64,000 bases of DNA. Source: UBA1783 sp033808805 (GTDB lineage: Bacteria; Bacillota_I; Bacilli_A; Erysipelotrichales; Erysipelotrichaceae). A program made the translations under genes and the position numbers. The notes under the pieces are model-generated. The model ran no database searches. It was not told the DNA's origin and worked only from the letters and a program-made list of their open reading frames with translations. The stretch spans positions 12,133-76,132 of the forward strand of contig JAPXMY010000010.1 in NCBI GenBank assembly GCA_033808805.1. Reading direction: 5' to 3'. Below are positions 1 through 7,049 of this stretch, in pieces (the stretch's first letter is position 1; each line of letters begins with the position of its first letter).

Positions 1-157
1 ACTGGGAGATAGAATTATTGTTACAGTAATTGCAACAGGTTTTGATCATGTTGAAACACCGGTTTTTGAAACAGCTGGTCTGGAAGCGAAGTCAGAATCT
101 AACGAACAAAGAGATGAATTAGATATTCCTAGTTTTGTCACCAACAGACGTCGTTAA
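1..157 (+). CDS. ftsZ: Cell division protein FtsZ, C-terminal end (partial)
   Basis: The window opens inside this gene; only the last 51 codons (reading from base 2) are present, ending at TAA 155-157. The first residues, GDRIIVTVIATGF, match the end of the conserved FtsZ C-terminal domain. After a short variable linker the protein ends in DIPSFVTNRRR, the conserved C-terminal peptide that binds FtsA and other membrane tethers, with the basic tail usual in Firmicutes. FtsZ is the tubulin-like GTPase that forms the division ring. The GTP-binding part lies upstream of the window. Confidence 0.9.
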   Translation, partial: LGDRIIVTVIATGFDHVETPVFETAGLEAKSESNEQRDELDIPSFVTNRRR

Positions 158-186
158 GACTGGCGCTCAATATATTAGAAATGAAC

Positions 187-204
187 AGCCCTTAGAGGCT
201 TTTT
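187..204 (+). terminator. Possible weak terminator after ftsZ
   Basis: AGCC, a six-base loop and GGCT are followed by a short T run. The stem is only four base pairs, so this may be a partial terminator or chance. It lies between ftsZ and the next gene on the same strand. Confidence 0.3.
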
Positions 205-226
205 CAAACAGTAAAGGGAAAGAAAA

Positions 227-940
227 ATGAAAAAATATAAAAAGAATTTTGACTATTCTTATGCTTTAGGAACTGAACTGACACTGGAGTTACTTTTGAA
301 TTATCCACAAGAAGTAATAAATGTCTATATTCACTCTAAACAGAACGAAAATGATATTTTTAATCGTATTAAAAGCCTGTGTCTTCAACATGAAATAGAA
401 ATAATTTATTCAGATAGAATATTCAATATTGTCTCAAATAAAGAAAATTGTTATATTATTGGTGCTTTTAAAAAATATGAAAGTAAAATAAATCCAAATA
501 GCAATCATCTAGTTCTAGTTAATCCTTCAAATATGGGTAATTTAGGAACTATTATCAGAACTTCCATCGGTTTTGGTATCAATGATATGGCAATTATTGC
601 TCCTGCTGTTGATATTTTTGATCCTAAAACGATTAGAGCCAGCATGGGAGCCTTATTCAATTTAAACTTTCAATATTTTGAAAGTTTTGACGAGTATTTA
701 AAGGCAGTAGAAAATAGAGATATTTTCCCATTCATGTTAGATGGAGCCAAGCATCTGGATGAAATTAAGATAAGTGAAAAGTATTCGCTGGTTTTTGGCA
801 ATGAAGCCACAGGCCTGCCTTCAGAATATCAGAACTATGGTCAAAGCATCCTGATTAAGCACTTAAAGACGATTGATTCACTAAATCTGTGTAATGCAGT
901 CAGTATTGCACTTTATGAGTTTACAAAAGGGAAGGTGTAA
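227..940 (+). CDS. TrmH/SpoU-family RNA 2'-O-methyltransferase
   Basis: A 237-residue SPOUT-class RNA methyltransferase that would transfer a methyl group from S-adenosylmethionine to a ribose 2'-OH of rRNA or tRNA. The three SpoU motifs are visible in order: NPSNMGNLGTIIRT near residues 99-112, VFGNEATGLP near 189-198, and DSLNLCNAVSIALYE near 217-231. Together they form the knotted cofactor site. The first 90 residues resemble the substrate-binding N-terminal region of this family. AAAGGGA upstream sets the start. The ABC transporter begins three bases after the stop, so the two genes are probably co-transcribed. The RNA target cannot be told from sequence. Confidence 0.85.
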   Translation: MKKYKKNFDYSYALGTELTLELLLNYPQEVINVYIHSKQNENDIFNRIKSLCLQHEIEIIYSDRIFNIVSNKENCYIIGAFKKYESKINPNSNHLVLVNPSNMGNLGTIIRTSIGFGINDMAIIAPAVDIFDPKTIRASMGALFNLNFQYFESFDEYLKAVENRDIFPFMLDGAKHLDEIKISEKYSLVFGNEATGLPSEYQNYGQSILIKHLKTIDSLNLCNAVSIALYEFTKGKV

Positions 941-943
941 GTT

Positions 944-2653
944 ATGTTAAAAAGATTTATCCGTTATTATAAACCTTATAGAAAAATTTTCATTTTGGAT
1001 ATGCTGGCTTCCCTTTCAGTAGCGGTTATAGCCATAGTATATCCAATTATTACCAGGGAAATGCTTAATGATTTAATTCCAAATAAAAAATTTGATATGA
1101 TTATAATTTTCGGGATTGTCTTACTGTTGATATATCTTTTAAAAATGGGTTTAAACTTTTTCATTCAATATTATGGCCATTTAATGGGAGTAGCCATGCA
1201 GGCAGATATGCGTTCTGATTTGTTTAAACATATTCAACTGTTGCCATTTTCATTTTTTGATGACCATGAAACAGGTAAAATCATGACCAGAATGACCAGC
1301 GATTTATTTGATATCTGTGAACTGGCTCATCATGGCCCAGAAAATATTATTATTTCATTTTTCACCCTGGGTTTGTCATTCAGTTATCTGTTAACTATCA
1401 ATGTACCTCTTTCTTTGATTGTCTTTACAATTATACCGATCCTGATTTTTATCGCAACTAAAATAAGAGGAGCCTATACTTCAGCCAGAAGAAGAACCAG
1501 AGTAGCAACCAGTATAATCAGTGGTCAGCTTCAGACAAGCATTTCAGGAGTAAGAGTTACCAAAGCTTTTACCAATGATGAAAAAGAAATTGAGAAATTC
1601 GAAGAAGGCAACGAGGAGTTTCAAAAGGCTTCAAGAGATTCTTACAAGGCTATGGCTAAATATCATAGTTCAACAGCTTTTGTAATAGATATTTTTAATG
1701 TCGTGGTATTAGTTGCCGGTGGGATATTTTTGTATAATGGTCAAATCAATTTCGCTGACTACAGTGCTTTTGTCGTTTCTATCAGTTTGTTTATTACTCC
1801 AATCAACAGGTTGATAGGTTTTATGGAGCAGTTTCAAAATGGTGTTACCGGATTTGAAAGATTCTGTGAAATTATGGATATTGAAGTGGAAAAAGACAGC
1901 GAAAATGCGATTGAACTGACTGCTGTTAAAGGAAAGATTACCTTTGAAAATGTCAGCTATGGTTACAGTGAAGATGCTGAAGTGTTAAAAGGTCTTTCTT
2001 TAACTATTAATCCAGGCCAGAAGTTTGCTCTTGTGGGACCATCAGGAGGAGGCAAGACAACTATCTGTCATTTAATTCCTCGTTTCTATGAAATTATGGA
2101 GGGTAAAATATTTATTGATGATAAAGAAATCAGAGAAGTTACCAGAGAATCTCTAAGAAAGAATGTTGGCATTGTTCAACAGGATGTCTTCTTGTTTAAT
2201 GACACCATTAAAAACAATATCTTATATGGTAAATTAGAAGCTTCCGATCAGGAGGTAATTGAGGCAGCTAAAAGAGCGAATATTCATGAATACATCGAAA
2301 CACTACCTGAAGGTTATGATACTCAAATTGGTGAAAGAGGAGTTAAACTATCAGGGGGACAGAAGCAAAGATTAAGTATTGCCAGAGTATTTCTAAAAAA
2401 TCCAGCAATCCTGATACTTGATGAGGCAACAAGTGCTTTGGACAATGCTACTGAAATAATGATTCAAAAATCATTGGATGAATTATGTGAGGGTAGAACA
2501 ACTCTGGTTGTAGCTCATCGTTTATCAACGATTAAAAATGCTGATGAAATTGCGGTTATCGATCAGGGAGTAATTATTGAACAAGGTAATCACGATACTC
2601 TTATTGAAAGTGATGGCGTTTATGCCAAGTTGTACAGTCAGCAATTAAAATAA
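944..2653 (+). CDS. ABC transporter, fused permease and ATPase (exporter type)
   Basis: A 569-residue half-transporter of the type I exporter (MsbA/lipid/multidrug) class. Residues 1-300 hold six predicted membrane helices. The ATPase domain follows, with Walker A GPSGGGKTT (365-373), Q-loop Q412, signature LSGGQ (469-473), Walker B ILILDEATSALD (489-500) and switch histidine H525. All catalytic residues are intact. Members of this family homodimerise, or pair with a neighbouring half-transporter; none lies next to it here, so a homodimer is likely. The substrate is unknown. The preceding methyltransferase gene is three bases away. Confidence 0.9.
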   Translation: MLKRFIRYYKPYRKIFILDMLASLSVAVIAIVYPIITREMLNDLIPNKKFDMIIIFGIVLLLIYLLKMGLNFFIQYYGHLMGVAMQADMRSDLFKHIQLLPFSFFDDHETGKIMTRMTSDLFDICELAHHGPENIIISFFTLGLSFSYLLTINVPLSLIVFTIIPILIFIATKIRGAYTSARRRTRVATSIISGQLQTSISGVRVTKAFTNDEKEIEKFEEGNEEFQKASRDSYKAMAKYHSSTAFVIDIFNVVVLVAGGIFLYNGQINFADYSAFVVSISLFITPINRLIGFMEQFQNGVTGFERFCEIMDIEVEKDSENAIELTAVKGKITFENVSYGYSEDAEVLKGLSLTINPGQKFALVGPSGGGKTTICHLIPRFYEIMEGKIFIDDKEIREVTRESLRKNVGIVQQDVFLFNDTIKNNILYGKLEASDQEVIEAAKRANIHEYIETLPEGYDTQIGERGVKLSGGQKQRLSIARVFLKNPAILILDEATSALDNATEIMIQKSLDELCEGRTTLVVAHRLSTIKNADEIAVIDQGVIIEQGNHDTLIESDGVYAKLYSQQLK

Positions 2654-2654
2654 T

Positions 2655-2685
2655 AAAGGGAAAACTTATGAGATTTTCCCTTTTT
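2655..2685 (+). terminator. Rho-independent terminator after the ABC transporter
   Basis: AAAGGGAAAA and TTTTCCCTTT form a perfect 10-bp stem with a nine-base loop and run into further Ts directly after the stop codon. Confidence 0.8.
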
Positions 2686-2732
2686 AATAATCTGTAGACA
2701 ATGATTGAGATTTAAATCCTGTGAGGGGACAA

Positions 2733-2758
2733 AAAAAGACTGGTTAACCAGTCTTTTT
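2733..2758 (-). terminator. Palindromic terminator for the SPFH operon
   Basis: A perfect 26-base palindrome: AAAAAGACTGG, TTAA, CCAGTCTTTTT. It lies just past the stop of the minus-strand SPFH gene and ends in a T run on that strand. It could also act for the convergent ABC transporter. Confidence 0.85.
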
Positions 2759-2766
2759 ATCAAGAA

Positions 2767-3654
2767 TTATTTAACAATTTCTTTAGCAGAAGTCAGTAGT
2801 GTAGCAACATTCTGTAATTCATTTGGAACAACAATTTTAGTTGCCTGACCATCGGCCATTTTCTGGTAAGCTTCCAATGATTTAAGTGCCAGATATTCCT
2901 TTGAAGGTTGAACATTGTTGATCAGTTCAATACTTTTAGCTTGCGCTTCATATACCTTGATTAAAGCTTCTGCCTGACCTTCAGCTTCAGCGATTAAGAA
3001 TTGCTTTTTAGCTTCAGCTCTTAACAGTGCTGATTCTTTTTCACCTTCAGCAACCAGGATAGCACTGCGCTTGTCACCTTCAGCCTTTAAAATTGATTCA
3101 CGTCTTTCACGTTCTGCACGCATCTGTTTTTCCATTGCTTCCTGGATATCTTTTGGTGGCAGGATGTTTTTAACTTCGACACGTCTTACCTTGATACCCC
3201 AAGGATCAGTTGCCTCATCTAGGATTGTACGCATTTCAACGTTGATAATGTCTCTGCTTGTCAAGGTATCGTCTAACTCCAGGTCACCGATTATATTTCT
3301 TAAAGTTGTTGCTGTCAAACTTTCAATAGCATTGATTGGTCCGACAACCCCATAGGTATATAGTTTAGGGTCAGTAATCTGAAAATATACAACCGTATCA
3401 ATTTGCATAGTTACGTTATCTTTAGTGATAACTGGCTGAGGGTCAAAGTCTTTAACGACTTCTTTTAAAGTGACCTTATTGCTGATGCGGTCAACAAATG
3501 GCAATACGAAGTGTACTCCGGTAGTCCAAGTAGCATGATAAGCTCCAAGTCTTTCTACGACATAAGCTTCTGATTGAGGTACGATTCTAACTGTATACAT
3601 CAATACAGCTGCAACAATTACAAACAATACCAAGAAGATAATTAATTTTTCCAT
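2767..3654 (-). CDS. SPFH/band 7 (stomatin-like) membrane protein
   Basis: A 295-residue slipin/QmcA-type protein. One N-terminal membrane segment (about 3-23) is followed by the SPFH domain (about 24-180; contains GVHFVLPFVDRI). A long charged helix rich in AEGE/AEA (180-245) follows, which in this family drives oligomerisation into membrane rings. Such proteins organise membrane microdomains and bind membrane proteases. The gene lies directly downstream of an NfeD-type gene on the same strand; this NfeD-SPFH pairing is a well-known conserved operon. The length matches the family. Confidence 0.88.
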   Translation of the reverse strand: MEKLIIFLVLFVIVAAVLMYTVRIVPQSEAYVVERLGAYHATWTTGVHFVLPFVDRISNKVTLKEVVKDFDPQPVITKDNVTMQIDTVVYFQITDPKLYTYGVVGPINAIESLTATTLRNIIGDLELDDTLTSRDIINVEMRTILDEATDPWGIKVRRVEVKNILPPKDIQEAMEKQMRAERERRESILKAEGDKRSAILVAEGEKESALLRAEAKKQFLIAEAEGQAEALIKVYEAQAKSIELINNVQPSKEYLALKSLEAYQKMADGQATKIVVPNELQNVATLLTSAKEIVK

Positions 3655-3671
3655 GAATGTATGTCCTTTCT

Positions 3672-4097
3672 TTAATCCACTTTTTTAACAACTAGTTTAG
3701 CGCCTTCGATGGCAATAATTCTTACATTAGTGCCTTCAGCGATAGGCTGATTGTCAGCACTGACACAACTCCAACTTATACCACCTTTAACAATCTCTCC
3801 CCAGTTTTCTGAGGTGATTTCCTTTGTCAGTATAGCATTTTTTCCAATTAAACGGTCAGAATTTGTTGGAACAACATTTCCTCTTAAATAATTATGTGCC
3901 AGCGGACGAATGATTAACATTGAAACAACCGAGACAACAAAGAAAGCTATATATTGCCAGATTGCCTGTACTTTTAACCAAGCGAGTAATGCACTAGCAA
4001 GAGCACCAAATATAAACCAAACACAAATTAAATTGCCTAATGTGAAGATTTCTATCAGTAATGCGCCGATTGCTACAATAATCCACATAGTTAACAT
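3672..4097 (-). CDS. Short NfeD-family membrane protein
   Basis: A 141-residue NfeD of the short type without the ClpP-like protease domain. Residues 1-75 hold three to four hydrophobic helices; residues 80-141 form the small OB-fold domain with GKNAILTKEI and a beta-rich end. NfeD proteins partner with SPFH/stomatin proteins in membrane microdomains, and the partner gene follows 17 bases downstream. The unknown gene upstream ends four bases before this start, so the three genes form one operon. Confidence 0.82.
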   Translation of the reverse strand: MLTMWIIVAIGALLIEIFTLGNLICVWFIFGALASALLAWLKVQAIWQYIAFFVVSVVSMLIIRPLAHNYLRGNVVPTNSDRLIGKNAILTKEITSENWGEIVKGGISWSCVSADNQPIAEGTNVRIIAIEGAKLVVKKVD

Positions 4098-4100
4098 TTG

Positions 4101-4472
4101 CTAATCCTCCTTACTTGTCAAATCGACTATTAACATCATATCATTTTCATCGAATGTTGCGCTATACTTTGCATTATCACTTAAAGGATATTCTGTTAAT
4201 TCATCTAATGATTTCATCAGATTTCTGTTAGCGATTCGAGCATACCCCTTACCTAGATTGACTCTATGCAGTTTTTCAGTCGGGTATAAGCCTAAATCAA
4301 TATCACTTTTTGTGACAGGCTTGATAGCAAGTCTTTTGTTTTTTTGATCCAGCCCAATCAGACACCATCTGATGTCGGAAAAACGATTGGCAGCACAATT
4401 ATTCAGAGTGATATAGTTGTCACTTAAGGTAACAATCATTGAATAGGCGTTTCCTTTTAACCATTGAAACAT
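4101..4472 (-). CDS. Unknown soluble protein leading the NfeD/SPFH operon
   Basis: I do not recognise this 123-residue protein. It has no membrane segment or signal peptide. It starts MFQWLKGNAYSMIVTLSDNYITLN, is rich in beta-type sequence and has an acidic C-terminus (TFDENDMMLIVDLTSKED). The start at 4472 is chosen because AAAGGAG lies 8 bases before it; a longer in-frame start 17 codons upstream would overlap the promoter -35. It is the first gene of the operon with nfeD and the SPFH gene, so a role in the same membrane-organising system is an inference from position only. Confidence 0.7.
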   Translation of the reverse strand: MFQWLKGNAYSMIVTLSDNYITLNNCAANRFSDIRWCLIGLDQKNKRLAIKPVTKSDIDLGLYPTEKLHRVNLGKGYARIANRNLMKSLDELTEYPLSDNAKYSATFDENDMMLIVDLTSKED

Positions 4473-4494
4473 CAGTATCACTCCTTTCAATTTA

Positions 4495-4523
4495 ATTATA
4501 TGATATATTTTAAATGTTTGCAA
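4495..4523 (-). promoter_or_regulatory. Promoter of the unknown/NfeD/SPFH operon
   Basis: On the minus strand TTGCAA and TATAAT are separated by exactly 17 bases, placing transcription start just upstream of the ribosome binding site of the 123-residue gene. The -35 lies inside the first copy of a 20-bp tandem repeat. Confidence 0.75.
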
Positions 4524-4542
4524 TATATTTTAAATTTTTGCA
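4503..4542. repeat. 20-bp tandem direct repeat over the promoter
   Basis: Two adjacent 20-base units at 4503-4522 and 4523-4542 differ by one base (core ATATTTTAAA, then TTTGCA). They cover the -35 region and the DNA just upstream of the minus-strand promoter, in the gap between two divergent operons. A 20-bp period is close to two helical turns, as expected for protein binding on one face. Confidence 0.7.
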
Positions 4543-4597
4543 TAGAATTGAATTTTTGGTCAAAAAGAATATTTTCAGGAGTATGTTTGTTAAAGTT

Positions 4598-4627
4598 TTG
4601 ACAACAGATAAATATGAAAAGTATAAT
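4598..4627 (+). promoter_or_regulatory. Consensus promoter of the SDR/DUF1295 operon
   Basis: Perfect TTGACA (4598-4603) and perfect TATAAT (4622-4627) with an 18-base spacer. The start codon at 4712 follows a leader of about 78 bases. This is the closest match to the sigma-70/sigma-A consensus in the window. Confidence 0.8.
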
Positions 4628-4711
4628 AGATATAGGGTAATCTTTTTTTATTTTTTTGGAAAAGTTTATTCAAAAAATTCAATATATAATAATGTATCGG
4701 GGAGGAAAAAT

Positions 4712-5581
4712 ATGAGAATTGTATTAGCAGGAGCTTTTGGAAATTTGGGTTTTGAAATTTTCAAACAGTTAATTGAAAAAGGCTATGAAGTTGTTGCTGC
4801 TGACTTAAAGGAAAAAGCAGATAATGGTTATGAAGGTAAATATACTTTTAAAGCAATCAATGCGACAGAACCAGAGACTTTAAAAGGCTTATGTGATGGT
4901 GCGGATTTAGTTATTACTACTATGGGCTTAACCACCTCAAGCACAAAATTTAGTGCATACGATATTGACTATCAGGGTAATTTGAATCTATTAGAAGAGG
5001 CTAAAAGAGCTGGTGTAAAAAAGTTTAATTATGTCTCAGTTATTGCCTGTGAAAGAAAGGGAGCAGAAAAAGTTCCAATGCTGCATGCCAAGTGGCTGTT
5101 AGAAGAAGAATTAAGAAAATCAAAAATGGCTCATGTTATCTATCGTCCAACTGGTTACTTCTATGATATTGCTAAAGTTTTCAGGCCATACATCGATAAG
5201 GGAGAAATGCAGCTGTTGAAAGGCTATGGCACTATAAAGGCCAATGTTGTTGCCTGTGAAGATTTTGCCAGCTTCATTGTTGAGCATATGAACGATGAAG
5301 GTAATCCGATTTATGAAGTTGGTGGAAAAGAAACCTATACTTATGAAGAAATGGCAAAGCTCTGTTTTGATGCAGCTGGTAAAGAAACCAAGATAAAATA
5401 TGCTCCACCTTGGATGTTTGATATTCTGGCAAAACTTCCTAAAATTAAAAAGGAAGGTAAAAGAGATATCATCCTGTTTTCTAAGTGGACTTTAACTAAT
5501 AATCTGGTTGGCAAGGATATCACAGGAGAGGCAAGCTTTAAAGAATATGTAGAAGAATATTTTGGAGGTAAATCATGGTAG
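4712..5581 (+). CDS. Atypical SDR-family NAD(P)-binding protein (NmrA-like)
   Basis: A 289-residue single-domain Rossmann protein. The nucleotide-binding glycine motif is GAFGNLG near residue 7. A CDGADLVITTMGL segment follows the fourth strand, and an NYVSVIA segment sits where the catalytic region of extended SDRs lies. A full Ser-Tyr-Lys triad is not evident, as in NmrA-like/atypical SDRs that act as reductases or redox sensors. The start at 4712 is set by GGGGAGG seven bases upstream; codons further upstream are open but run through the promoter. It overlaps the next gene by seven bases, implying translational coupling. Confidence 0.75.
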   Translation: MRIVLAGAFGNLGFEIFKQLIEKGYEVVAADLKEKADNGYEGKYTFKAINATEPETLKGLCDGADLVITTMGLTTSSTKFSAYDIDYQGNLNLLEEAKRAGVKKFNYVSVIACERKGAEKVPMLHAKWLLEEELRKSKMAHVIYRPTGYFYDIAKVFRPYIDKGEMQLLKGYGTIKANVVACEDFASFIVEHMNDEGNPIYEVGGKETYTYEEMAKLCFDAAGKETKIKYAPPWMFDILAKLPKIKKEGKRDIILFSKWTLTNNLVGKDITGEASFKEYVEEYFGGKSW

Positions 5582-6396
5582 GAAAAGTTTTACCTTCACC
5601 TCTGTGGTGGATTTTACTGGCAATCAGTGCTGTGATGACACTATGTGGTTTCTATCAGTTTGTCTGGTTCATGTCAGTTGGATACGGTTTTGCAGTTATG
5701 GGCATAGGCTTAGGACTGCTGATCTATGCTTTAATTAATGGCTCGGCTACTGTTGTTGTTATCACGATGAGTGTTTTGCTGATGATCTATGGTTTCAGAT
5801 TGGGATATTTCTTACTATCTCGTGAACTTAAAAATGCTCACTATAAGAAAACTTTAGAATCAACAGGTTCAACCAAGAAAATGCCAATATTTGTCAACCT
5901 TATAATGTGGGCATATTCAATGTGGATGTATATGTCACAAACTTCTCCAGCAACCTATCGATATGCCAATAAAACAAGTGGAGATATCTGGGGCTATATT
6001 GGTGTAATTCTGATGGCTATAGGGATTATTGGTGAAACAATAGCTGATAAACAGAAATCTGCTGCCAAGGCAATCAATCCAAAAAGATTCTGTGATATTG
6101 GCCTGTATAAAATTGTACGCTGTCCAAACTACTTTTCAGAGATTGTGTTTTGGACTGGATTATTCATCAGCGGTTTTGGCACACTAGTTAAAGGTCAGTG
6201 GATTATGGCTTTTGTTGGCTATGTTCTGATTGTCTTTGTCATGATTCATGGAGCCTATAGATTAGAAAAGCGTCATGAAAAGAATTATGGAGAAGATCCA
6301 GAATATCGTAGATATGCTGAAAGTACACCGATCTTATTTCCATTTGTACCAATTTATCATTTAAGTAGAGTAGAAAGGGAGAGCAAAGATGAATAA
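5575..6396 (+). CDS. DUF1295/isoprenylcysteine-methyltransferase-like membrane enzyme
   Basis: A 273-residue integral membrane protein with about seven hydrophobic segments. The C-terminal half carries the signature shared by DUF1295, steroid 5-alpha-reductase and ICMT-like proteins: IGLYKIVRCPNYFSEIVFWTG near 174-194 and a RLEKRHEKNYGEDPEYRRYA tail segment. These families use NADPH or S-adenosylmethionine to modify lipid substrates inside the membrane. Overlap with the SDR gene before it and the 205-residue membrane gene after it suggests one pathway acting on a hydrophobic metabolite; the substrate is unknown. Confidence 0.75.
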   Translation: MVGKVLPSPLWWILLAISAVMTLCGFYQFVWFMSVGYGFAVMGIGLGLLIYALINGSATVVVITMSVLLMIYGFRLGYFLLSRELKNAHYKKTLESTGSTKKMPIFVNLIMWAYSMWMYMSQTSPATYRYANKTSGDIWGYIGVILMAIGIIGETIADKQKSAAKAINPKRFCDIGLYKIVRCPNYFSEIVFWTGLFISGFGTLVKGQWIMAFVGYVLIVFVMIHGAYRLEKRHEKNYGEDPEYRRYAESTPILFPFVPIYHLSRVERESKDE

Positions 6397-7006
6397 TTTT
6401 TCCATACCAATGGCAATTGTAGATTATATTCCAGTAATTTTATTTATTATTGCAGTAGCAATACTGAATAGAGATCTGCACAACAAGATGAGTAGAACAG
6501 CGTTCAGCCTGTTTGCTACAGGCACAACCAATGTAGCGCTGGCAGGTTTACTGAAAGCTACTCATAAACTCTTATATGCAGCTGACATCTGTGATTTTAA
6601 AACCTTGGCCGATATGTTTTTTGCTACTCAGGCCATTGGCTTTATGCTGGCTGGACTAGGATTGATTTTGGCCTTGCTTCAAAAAAAGGATGTTATCGTA
6701 GCTGCAGCTCCGGCTGTCTTCAGTGGAACATTTTTGTTTATCACTATAATGGTATTAGGTCTTGGAGCAATCAATGCCTGTTTAAGTATTCTGGCTAAAA
6801 AGTTAAATAAAAAGAAGTCAGTAATCTTCTTTATTGTTTCTTTTGTCTGTTCTCTGATGATGGGTTATCTATCAAGCAGAGACTTCAGTCAGAGTTTTAT
6901 GAACTGGCTGGCCCAGGGAATCAACATTATCAGTCAGGGATCTTTCCTGATTGGGGTTATTTCTTTACATCAAGCTGGTCTAAGGGACTATAAGTTTAAT
7001 CAATAA
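6389..7006 (+). CDS. Polytopic membrane protein of unknown function
   Basis: A 205-residue protein with about six predicted helices (approximately 10-26, 39-55, 78-98, 102-136, 145-162, 180-195) and little else. I do not recognise a family. It overlaps the DUF1295 gene by eight bases and is the last gene of that operon, so it is probably translated in coupling and works with its neighbours. Small polar loops give no hint of catalysis. A bidirectional terminator follows. Confidence 0.7.
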   Translation: MNNFSIPMAIVDYIPVILFIIAVAILNRDLHNKMSRTAFSLFATGTTNVALAGLLKATHKLLYAADICDFKTLADMFFATQAIGFMLAGLGLILALLQKKDVIVAAAPAVFSGTFLFITIMVLGLGAINACLSILAKKLNKKKSVIFFIVSFVCSLMMGYLSSRDFSQSFMNWLAQGINIISQGSFLIGVISLHQAGLRDYKFNQ

Positions 7007-7011
7007 AAACA

Positions 7012-7041
7012 AAAAACAAGATTTCACACAATCTTGTTTTT
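7012..7041. terminator. Bidirectional terminator between convergent genes
   Basis: AAAAACAAGATT and AATCTTGTTTTT form a perfect 12-bp stem around a six-base loop, with A and T tracts on both sides. It serves the convergent membrane-protein operon and the ribonucleotide reductase gene. Confidence 0.85.
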
Positions 7042-7049
7042 ATTTTGTC

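Noticed and set aside
4514..4711. N-terminal extension of the SDR protein by 66 codons
   Set aside because: The extension runs through a near-consensus promoter, is AT-rich and unlike the family, and a strong ribosome binding site marks the start at 4712.
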